A DNA stretch of 16,530 nt from an uncultured Dyadobacter sp. (lineage in GTDB: Bacteria > Bacteroidota > Bacteroidia > Cytophagales > Spirosomataceae), in assembly GCA_937880795.1 (NCBI GenBank), contig CALGRQ010000471.1, positions 1 to 16,530 on the forward strand, in the 5' to 3' direction. The translations under genes were made by a program, and so were the position numbers. Below the pieces are notes generated by a model that saw only the letters and a program-made list of their open reading frames with translations, ran no database searches and was not told the DNA's origin. This document shows, piece after piece, positions 1-5,517 of this stretch; position 1 is the stretch's first letter; each line of letters begins with the position of its first letter.

Positions 1-3
1 AAA

Positions 4-78
4 GGGAGTTTAGCTCAGTTGGTTCAGAGCATCTGCCTTACAAGCAGAGGGTCGGGGGTTCGAATCCCTCAACTCCCA
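4..78 (+). tRNA. tRNA-Val (anticodon UAC)
   Basis: The cloverleaf can be folded by eye. The acceptor stem pairs GGGAGTT (4-10) with AACTCCC (71-77), followed by discriminator A78. The anticodon stem pairs TCTGC (32-36) with GCAGA (44-48) around the loop CTTACAA, which places TAC at 39-41 and so reads GUA valine codons. The T-arm has the usual GGTTCGAATCC core. The 3' CCA is not fully encoded (A78 is followed by CA), so CCA must be added after transcription. A terminator follows within 10 nt, so this is the last or only gene of its transcript. What lies upstream is outside the window. Confidence 0.97.
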
Positions 79-86
79 CAAAAAAG

Positions 87-120
87 AAAACGCTTTCAAC
101 GCAAGTTGAAAGCGTTTTTT
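87..120 (+). terminator. Rho-independent terminator after tRNA-Val
   Basis: A perfect 14-bp inverted repeat (87-100 with 105-118) closes on a GCAA loop of the stable GNRA type and runs into T residues to position 120. It lies just after the tRNA. The A-rich left flank gives a T-rich tail on the other strand too, so it could work in both directions. Confidence 0.93.
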
Positions 121-258
121 CGTTTACCTCAATTCCTCTCATCATATACTACATTGGGATAATTGTCCGTTTTTATTTTACTTTACATTATAAGTACGAA
201 CACACATTAAAAATGTAACTTTTTCAATATCAACTTTCACACCGATACAATACACAAT

Positions 259-1335
259 ATGAATATAGCACTCGTAACCGGTTCTGCTGGTTTGATAGGA
301 AGTGAGTCTGTTGCTTTTCTAGCCGATAAATTTGATCTTATCATTGGAGTTGATAATAACCTCCGTCAATACTTTTTTGGCGCCGACGGTAATACCGAAT
401 GGAATCGTAACAGAATTGAGGACGCTTACAGCAATTACAAACACTACTCAGCCGACATTAGAGAAGTGAGTCAACTGGAACCGATATTCAAAGAATACGG
501 AACAGATATAAAACTAATCATCCATGCAGCTGCGCAACCAAGTCACGACTGGGCGGCACGTGAGCCTTTTACCGATTTCGGAGTAAATGCCACAGGAACG
601 CTGAATATGCTGGAAATGACAAGACTTCATTCCCCAGAAGCCGTTTTCATCTTTACTTCCACCAACAAGGTATATGGAGACAATCCAAACTACCTTCCAT
701 TGGTTGAACTTGAAAATCGTTGGGAAATTGACGAAAGTCATCCCTATTTTAAGAACGGAATTGATGAAAACCACAGCATTGACCATACTAAGCATTCTGT
801 CTTTGGAGCGTCAAAAGTTGCTGCGGACATCATGGTGCAGGAATACGGCAAGTATTTCGGCATGAAAACAGGTATATTCCGTGGAGGATGTCTTACAGGA
901 CCTAACCACTCGGGAGCTCAATTACATGGTTTCCTTGCCTATCTGATGAAATGCGCCATTACTGGCAATCATTATACGATCTTTGGATATAAGGGCAAGC
1001 AGGTACGAGATAACATTCACAGCCATGACCTCGTGAACATGTTCTGGCATTTTTACCAGAATCCGCGTCCGGGAGAAGTTTATAATGCAGGGGGTGGTCG
1101 CTTTGCCAATTGCTCGATGCTAGAAGCCATCGCACTATGCGAACAAATTACAGGAAATAAGCTTTCATACTCATACTCCGATACCAACCGTATCGGTGAC
1201 CATATCTGGTATGTAAGTGACCTATCTAAGTTTAAATCCCACTACCCAGGCTGGAACTGGGAATATGGCCTCGTAGAAACGTTAACGCAAATCCACGATG
1301 GAATATCCTCGAGATTAGGTATAAAAACTGTTTAA
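259..1335 (+). CDS. NAD-dependent epimerase, CDP-paratose/tyvelose 2-epimerase-like (extended SDR)
   Basis: A 358-residue extended short-chain dehydrogenase/reductase, expected in the cytoplasm acting on a nucleotide sugar. The N-terminus has the Rossmann motif GSAGLIG (residues 8-14), and VDNN (31-34) follows strand 2. The signature STNKVYG (134-140) and the NNLRQYFFG segment (33-41) resemble CDP-tyvelose 2-epimerases. At the usual YxxxK active site the protein reads FGASK (182-186): Lys186 is present but the catalytic Tyr is Phe (codon TTT at 802-804). From memory, a group of uncharacterised bacterial relatives shares this Phe, so it need not be a defect. The CDP-paratose assignment is therefore by resemblance only; a different sugar or a different chemistry is possible. 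ATG at 259 places the Rossmann fold at the usual distance from the start. No clear Shine-Dalgarno or promoter is visible in 121-258. A glycosyltransferase and a membrane GT-C-like gene follow, suggesting surface glycan synthesis, though a terminator separates this gene from them. Confidence 0.85.
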   Translation: MNIALVTGSAGLIGSESVAFLADKFDLIIGVDNNLRQYFFGADGNTEWNRNRIEDAYSNYKHYSADIREVSQLEPIFKEYGTDIKLIIHAAAQPSHDWAAREPFTDFGVNATGTLNMLEMTRLHSPEAVFIFTSTNKVYGDNPNYLPLVELENRWEIDESHPYFKNGIDENHSIDHTKHSVFGASKVAADIMVQEYGKYFGMKTGIFRGGCLTGPNHSGAQLHGFLAYLMKCAITGNHYTIFGYKGKQVRDNIHSHDLVNMFWHFYQNPRPGEVYNAGGGRFANCSMLEAIALCEQITGNKLSYSYSDTNRIGDHIWYVSDLSKFKSHYPGWNWEYGLVETLTQIHDGISSRLGIKTV

Positions 1336-1340
1336 CAACT

Positions 1341-1382
1341 AAAAGGACGTAAGCATACTGAGTATTCTTACGTCCTTTTTTA
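1341..1382 (+). terminator. Strong hairpin terminator between epimerase and glycosyltransferase genes
   Basis: The inverted repeat AAGGACGTAAG (1343-1353) with CTTACGTCCTT (1367-1377) extends inward through ATACT/AGTAT with one mismatch, and is followed by a run of Ts. It starts 5 nt after the epimerase stop codon. It ends about 10 nt before the next start codon, leaving no room for a complete promoter between hairpin and gene. Confidence 0.88.
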
Positions 1383-1391
1383 TCTCCACAC

Positions 1392-2339
1392 ATGCCTGAA
1401 AATTTTGTAATAATCATCCCTCAATTTAACGATTGGGAAGCGCTCAATCTGCTTATCTCCAAGATAAATGCAGACCTGGATACCCGAATTTTACAAAATA
1501 CAACCCTGCTAATCATCGATGACTGCTCGTATAAAGAGCGCACAGAGCCCTTTTCTGCTTTCGGTGGGCAAGAGATTAAGGTTCTTCGTTTATACCGTAA
1601 CCTGGGGCATCAGAAGGCCATCGCAATTGGCTTGTCTTACGTAGCCGAACAAATGACAACCGATAAAGTGATTGTCATGGATGCTGATGGAGAGGATAAT
1701 CCCGCTGATATCAATAGACTGGTCGCTAAATCTCTGGAAGAACCTGGAAAAATCATTTTTGCTGAACGCAATAAAAGAACGGAGAACTTTGTGTTCCGTT
1801 TCTTTTATATTATCTATAAAATGGTTTTCAAACTGCTTACAGGAAAAGTGATCACCTTTGGGAATTTTAGCCTGGTTCCACAAAAAAAATTACAAAACCT
1901 GGTTCGCGTTTCCGAAATATGGAATAATTATCCGGGAGGTGTTATTAAATCAAGAATTCCGTACGATTCTGTGCTCACCGACCGCGCCACACGTCTTGCC
2001 GGTGAAAGTAAAATGAACTTCGTTTCGCTCGTTTTACACGGTCTTAGTGCAATATCCGTTATGGCTGATACTACCGCTGTAAGGATATTGATATTCTCTA
2101 TGGTGATGTCCGGCGTTGCGATTGCCTTCATCATTTTTATCCTTTTCCTAAAACTAATAGGAAATGCCACCCCTGGCTGGGCTTCTACATTAGGTAGCAC
2201 ACTTATGATCCTAATGCTGCAATCCTTCCTGATTTCCTTATTTTTGGTCTTCATGGTATTACAGTATCGGTCACAACAACATTTTATACCGGCTGTTCAC
2301 TACCGCGACTTTGTTGAAAAGGTAGAGACTTTTAGCTAG
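1392..2339 (+). CDS. Family 2 glycosyltransferase with two C-terminal membrane segments
   Basis: A 315-residue membrane-anchored glycosyltransferase of the GT-A fold, similar in plan to polyprenyl-phosphate sugar transferases such as GtrB or DPM1 relatives. The catalytic domain fills about residues 1-225. It has VIIIPQFND at the first strand, LLIIDDCS (39-46) binding the nucleotide, and the metal-binding DADGED (97-102). The GESKMN segment (204-209) is typical of these enzymes just before the membrane region. Two hydrophobic stretches (about 231-254 and 268-291) anchor the C-terminus, so the active site should face the cytoplasm. The probable reaction is transfer of a sugar from a nucleotide donor to a lipid carrier such as undecaprenyl phosphate; donor and acceptor cannot be read from the sequence. 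The next gene starts 4 nt after the stop and encodes a GT-C-like protein, which would be the natural user of a polyprenyl-phosphate sugar. The start lies just after a terminator hairpin. Confidence 0.88.
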   Translation: MPENFVIIIPQFNDWEALNLLISKINADLDTRILQNTTLLIIDDCSYKERTEPFSAFGGQEIKVLRLYRNLGHQKAIAIGLSYVAEQMTTDKVIVMDADGEDNPADINRLVAKSLEEPGKIIFAERNKRTENFVFRFFYIIYKMVFKLLTGKVITFGNFSLVPQKKLQNLVRVSEIWNNYPGGVIKSRIPYDSVLTDRATRLAGESKMNFVSLVLHGLSAISVMADTTAVRILIFSMVMSGVAIAFIIFILFLKLIGNATPGWASTLGSTLMILMLQSFLISLFLVFMVLQYRSQQHFIPAVHYRDFVEKVETFS

Positions 2340-2343
2340 CAAA

Positions 2344-3966
2344 ATGATTCATTTTGATAACAACCCTACGTTGTATTGGTTATGCGGATATCTGTTAACA
2401 GGTATTGTCATACTTTGCGCTATATCAAAAAAAGTACCTCTCGCTGGATTTATAGTAGCGTGTATGCTATTATTGGTCGGTATGAGAATGCCGGTGGTTG
2501 TTTTCAATCGGGAATTAAATGCGGACGAAAGTCAAATGCTCAGTCATGCCATTACGCTTAACCAAGACCCTATTTACTGGCAATCCGCAGATGGTACCAC
2601 CATTGGTCCACTTGACAATTATCTACTGGTAATCCCCAAACTTCTGGGTTTTCAGATTGATTACACTTCGGGACGAGCCATGGGACTCTTGTGCACCGCT
2701 GCTGCTATTCTATTCCTTTTTTTTAGTTTACGTCAGATTTTTGGAGAACAAACGGCACGTATAAGTATTCTTTTCCCTTTATTCTTACTTGCATTTACGC
2801 AGGAGGTCGACTTTGTACACTATTCAAGCGAGCAACTGCCAGTTCTTCTACTCAGTGCCTGCTTATGGCTACTCACTCAATTATTTCATTCCGATAAAAA
2901 TCGATCAACCATTGGTTTTTCCCTGGCTTTGCTTGCGGGCATGATACCATTTGCTAAACTGCAAGCCGTTCCTATGGCGATAGTGCTGGTCAGCTGCGCG
3001 CTATGGGTTACGTTTACCAAATTCAAGAGAAACAGACAGATAAAGCCTATACTGGCAATCATGGCTGGCGGAATTACGTTTCCCTTACTTGTATTGATAT
3101 GGACGATATACTATGACGTATTTGATGATCTTATCGATTTCTATATCTTGGGTAATGTCATTTATGCGGGCGGAAACGAAGCGCCAGCCATCCCCGTCCA
3201 ATTCTTCAAAATTTTTAACCTATCCGCTGATTTTAAAGCATTCACGTTTGCGCTGCTCATCCCGATGCTGGCCGGCTTATGGTATTTGATAACAACCCGA
3301 AAATCGTGTGCGATAAAAAGTCACACAATCATCATAAGTGCCATTGCGCTCCTGATACTATCCAGTATATATGCTGTTACCAAGTCGGGTAACGATTTCA
3401 TTCATTATCTCAATTTTTGCATTATTCCCTGGACATTATTAGCCGCATGGGGCATCCAGAAATGGGGAATTAAAAGCATTGTATTTCCTGTCTTCTTGAT
3501 TCTCTGGTTTTTTATTGGAGATGCTCTTTCCTATAAAAAACACCATTTACTCAATAGTTTCGCATCTGATAACGCTCGCTCACTTGCACAAAGTCCAGCG
3601 GTATCCGAGCTAAAAAAGTATACGAAAGAAAAGGATTTTATGGCCGTATGGGGTTGGCAATGTAGTTATTATGTAGAGGCACAACTTGCAGAAGCTACCG
3701 CCGAAAACCACTCGGAACGCTCCATTTTTAAACATGCCATGCAGGATAAATATAAAAGCCGGTATCTTTCTGATATTCAGAGAACGACACCGGCTATATT
3801 TCTGGATGCAGTAGGAAAAAATAGTTTATGGGTACAAGATAGAAAAACCCAAGGCTTTGAAAACTTTCCTGAGCTCGCAGATTTTATTAATCGAAACTAC
3901 ACATATCAAGGTCTTTTTGATGACACCCGACTTTACGTTCGTAATGATCGGATCAAAACTCCTTAG
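2344..3966 (+). CDS. Polytopic membrane glycosyltransferase, GT-C / ArnT-PMT-like
   Basis: A 540-residue protein with many hydrophobic segments over about residues 9-395 (roughly 11-13 by eye), then a soluble C-terminal part of about 140 residues. The first large loop carries NADESQ (59-64). An acidic motif at this place in the first extracytoplasmic loop is the hallmark of GT-C enzymes (ArnT, protein mannosyltransferases), which take sugars from polyprenyl-phosphate donors on the outer face of the membrane. The family is assigned from topology and this motif; substrate and acceptor are unknown. The ATG is 4 nt after the GT2 stop, so the two are surely co-transcribed and may form a donor-maker and donor-user pair. 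The stop codon overlaps the tail of the convergent Rrf2 gene by 4 bp, and no terminator is visible between them. Confidence 0.75.
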   Translation: MIHFDNNPTLYWLCGYLLTGIVILCAISKKVPLAGFIVACMLLLVGMRMPVVVFNRELNADESQMLSHAITLNQDPIYWQSADGTTIGPLDNYLLVIPKLLGFQIDYTSGRAMGLLCTAAAILFLFFSLRQIFGEQTARISILFPLFLLAFTQEVDFVHYSSEQLPVLLLSACLWLLTQLFHSDKNRSTIGFSLALLAGMIPFAKLQAVPMAIVLVSCALWVTFTKFKRNRQIKPILAIMAGGITFPLLVLIWTIYYDVFDDLIDFYILGNVIYAGGNEAPAIPVQFFKIFNLSADFKAFTFALLIPMLAGLWYLITTRKSCAIKSHTIIISAIALLILSSIYAVTKSGNDFIHYLNFCIIPWTLLAAWGIQKWGIKSIVFPVFLILWFFIGDALSYKKHHLLNSFASDNARSLAQSPAVSELKKYTKEKDFMAVWGWQCSYYVEAQLAEATAENHSERSIFKHAMQDKYKSRYLSDIQRTTPAIFLDAVGKNSLWVQDRKTQGFENFPELADFINRNYTYQGLFDDTRLYVRNDRIKTP

Positions 3967-4406
3967 GTAAGTGCGTCTAATTCCGGTGCATTTTCAACTT
4001 TTAATAAATCGGTCAATGTCGTCTTGTCCAAAACTGCAAGGTTTGCATCACGCCATCTTTCGAGTACAGTCCGAAGGCTGCATGTTTCTTCATCTTTACA
4101 GTCATCACACTTTCCATAGAAAAACATTGATACGCATAACGCAGGTGCAATAGGCCCATCAATAATACGAAGCACTTTGGAAAAGCTCACCTCTCCTGGT
4201 GGAACCCGAAGCATATAACCTCCTCCCTTCCCCTTTTGACTTTGCAAAACACCATTATTTCGCAAATCAAGAAGTATCGCCTCTAAAAATTTCTTTGGTA
4301 TTTTTTCCTTTTCAGCAATATAGGAGATGAGGACCGGCCCCTTCCCGAATTGTTCTGCTAAAACTTTAAGCGCTTTCAGCGCGTATTTTGCTTTTTTTGA
4401 TATCAT
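3963..4406 (-). CDS. Rrf2-family transcriptional regulator with four cysteines
   Basis: A 147-residue winged-helix DNA-binding protein. The N-terminus (MISKKAKYALKAL) and the recognition region with KFLEAILLDLRNNG (39-52) followed by the wing GKGGGYML (59-66) are typical of the family that includes IscR, NsrR and CymR. After the DNA-binding domain lie Cys91, Cys100, Cys103 and Cys109. IscR and NsrR bind an iron-sulphur cluster through three cysteines in this same segment, so a redox- or NO-sensitive cluster is plausible but not shown. The gene converges on the GT-C-like gene and diverges from the metalloprotease gene. Its likely targets are itself and that neighbour, through the 287-bp region between them, which contains two palindromes. 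The ATG at 4406 matches the usual family N-terminus. Confidence 0.92.
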   Translation of the reverse strand: MISKKAKYALKALKVLAEQFGKGPVLISYIAEKEKIPKKFLEAILLDLRNNGVLQSQKGKGGGYMLRVPPGEVSFSKVLRIIDGPIAPALCVSMFFYGKCDDCKDEETCSLRTVLERWRDANLAVLDKTTLTDLLKVENAPELDALT

Positions 4407-4491
4407 TGTTGATTCAATGTACTTTGTAAAATTCGCCTACCATTAAAGCCTCTTCGTAGAGACTTTCTGTTGTCCCGCAATAGCAATGGTA

Positions 4492-4504
4492 CAAGTTAAA
4501 CTTG
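4492..4504. promoter_or_regulatory. Perfect 13-bp palindrome upstream of the Rrf2 gene (candidate operator)
   Basis: CAAGTT-A-AACTTG is a perfect inverted repeat with 6-bp arms, 86 bp upstream of the Rrf2 start in the divergent region. Family members bind dyad-symmetric sites close to their promoters, so autoregulation is a reasonable guess. The motif is short and could arise by chance. Confidence 0.35.
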
Positions 4505-4588
4505 GATTTAGGTTCAGAGTAGTAAGCTACAAAAATGTATTAATTTAAAGAAATTTTTCACTCAATCCGTTAAATATTGTGGAACGGA

Positions 4589-4606
4589 GTTATGATTAAT
4601 TATAAC
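4589..4606. promoter_or_regulatory. 18-bp near-palindrome upstream of the metalloprotease gene (candidate operator)
   Basis: GTTATGATTAATTATAAC is symmetric at 16 of 18 positions, the only mismatch being one G/T pair. It lies 88 bp before the metalloprotease ATG and 183 bp from the Rrf2 ATG, a position suited to controlling the divergent pair. Which protein binds it, if any, is unknown; the AT-rich background makes chance symmetry more likely. Confidence 0.35.
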
Positions 4607-4693
4607 CCGGGAAACCATTTAAAAGTTTTACCTATACCCAAATGCGCTATAACGTCACAAACTTAATCCCCCAATCCTAAATATATCGATTCT

Positions 4694-5362
4694 ATGGCAG
4701 CCGTGGCAAATCTACACCTACCTACGCAAGAAGTGAGGGTAACCTCCTGTCTATACCTGTACGGATCAGAGGCAAATGATGAGCTTGGGAAACTGATTAT
4801 TGAAGAAATAAACCGCATGTACAACGAGCCACAAGGCACTGTTCGCATACAAGATCGTGACATGCGTGTAGTATTTAACATTAGTTACGCCCTTATAAAT
4901 ACCAACGAAGCACTTCGTATGTCATCTTTCAACGATAGCTATCTTAACAACTTTATTCGAATCGAGGCTGAAAACCATATTACCAGATCCTTTATGGGGT
5001 TTGGCTTAGGTGATAATGCGGGTCACTGGCTTACATCGGACAACCTCGGCACATCTACCACCGCCGCGCATGAGTTTGGACATAGTTTAGGACTCGACCA
5101 CCCCGCTAATCCAGATTTTCGAGGTTCCTCCGCACCACCTCCCATCATGGCAGCACGGGGTAGCTTGGTTGATCCACAATATCAATGGAACCCGTTGGCC
5201 AAGGCTGGTGAATATGGTGGCACGATGAACCCCATTCACCGAAGGGTGTCTCAGGAAGAAATTGCCCTCATCGTAGAGGGACTCACTTTTGATGAAACAG
5301 AGACCTACTACATTGGCTATTTGTCCAATAATTTATTTGACCGAAAAGGGACAGTAGTATAA
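4694..5362 (+). CDS. Metzincin-type zinc metalloprotease, apparently without signal peptide
   Basis: A 222-residue protein with the full metzincin zinc-binding motif HEFGHSLGLDH (residues 126-136): His126, His130 and His136 as ligands and Glu127 as catalytic base. A candidate Met-turn follows at PPIMAARG (149-156, Met152). This layout fits matrixin-like (M10-type) peptidases; the exact family is uncertain. The N-terminus (MAAVANLHLPTQEV) has no hydrophobic signal peptide or lipobox. An in-frame TAA at 4664-4666 with no other start codon before 4694 rules out a longer form, so the protein is predicted to stay in the cytoplasm or leave by another route. No propeptide cysteine switch is evident; Cys19 is the only cysteine near the N-terminus. 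Substrate unknown. It diverges from the Rrf2 regulator gene, which may control it. It stands alone: the next gene is on the other strand, with a hairpin between. Confidence 0.8.
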   Translation: MAAVANLHLPTQEVRVTSCLYLYGSEANDELGKLIIEEINRMYNEPQGTVRIQDRDMRVVFNISYALINTNEALRMSSFNDSYLNNFIRIEAENHITRSFMGFGLGDNAGHWLTSDNLGTSTTAAHEFGHSLGLDHPANPDFRGSSAPPPIMAARGSLVDPQYQWNPLAKAGEYGGTMNPIHRRVSQEEIALIVEGLTFDETETYYIGYLSNNLFDRKGTVV

Positions 5363-5412
5363 GGAGTAGTCGCGAGGTATATGATCCGCACTTTTCTGTA
5401 CAAAACTAAATA

Positions 5413-5438
5413 AGCCTGGCAGATTGCTCCACCAGGCT
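5413..5438. terminator. Hairpin between convergent metalloprotease and fad genes
   Basis: AGCCTGG (5413-5419) pairs with CCAGGCT (5432-5438) around a 12-nt loop. On the - strand the stem is followed by the T-rich tail TTATTTAGTTTTG, making it a fair terminator for the fad gene that ends at 5518. On the + strand the tail (CATTTGCTTC) is weaker. It may serve both genes. The rest of 5363-5517 shows nothing recognisable. Confidence 0.65.
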
Positions 5439-5517
5439 CATTTGCTTCTATAACCTAAAACTATAAGTCAATCAAAAATAGCTTGTACTAAGCATTTTAG
5501 AAAAATCGTTAGGCTCT

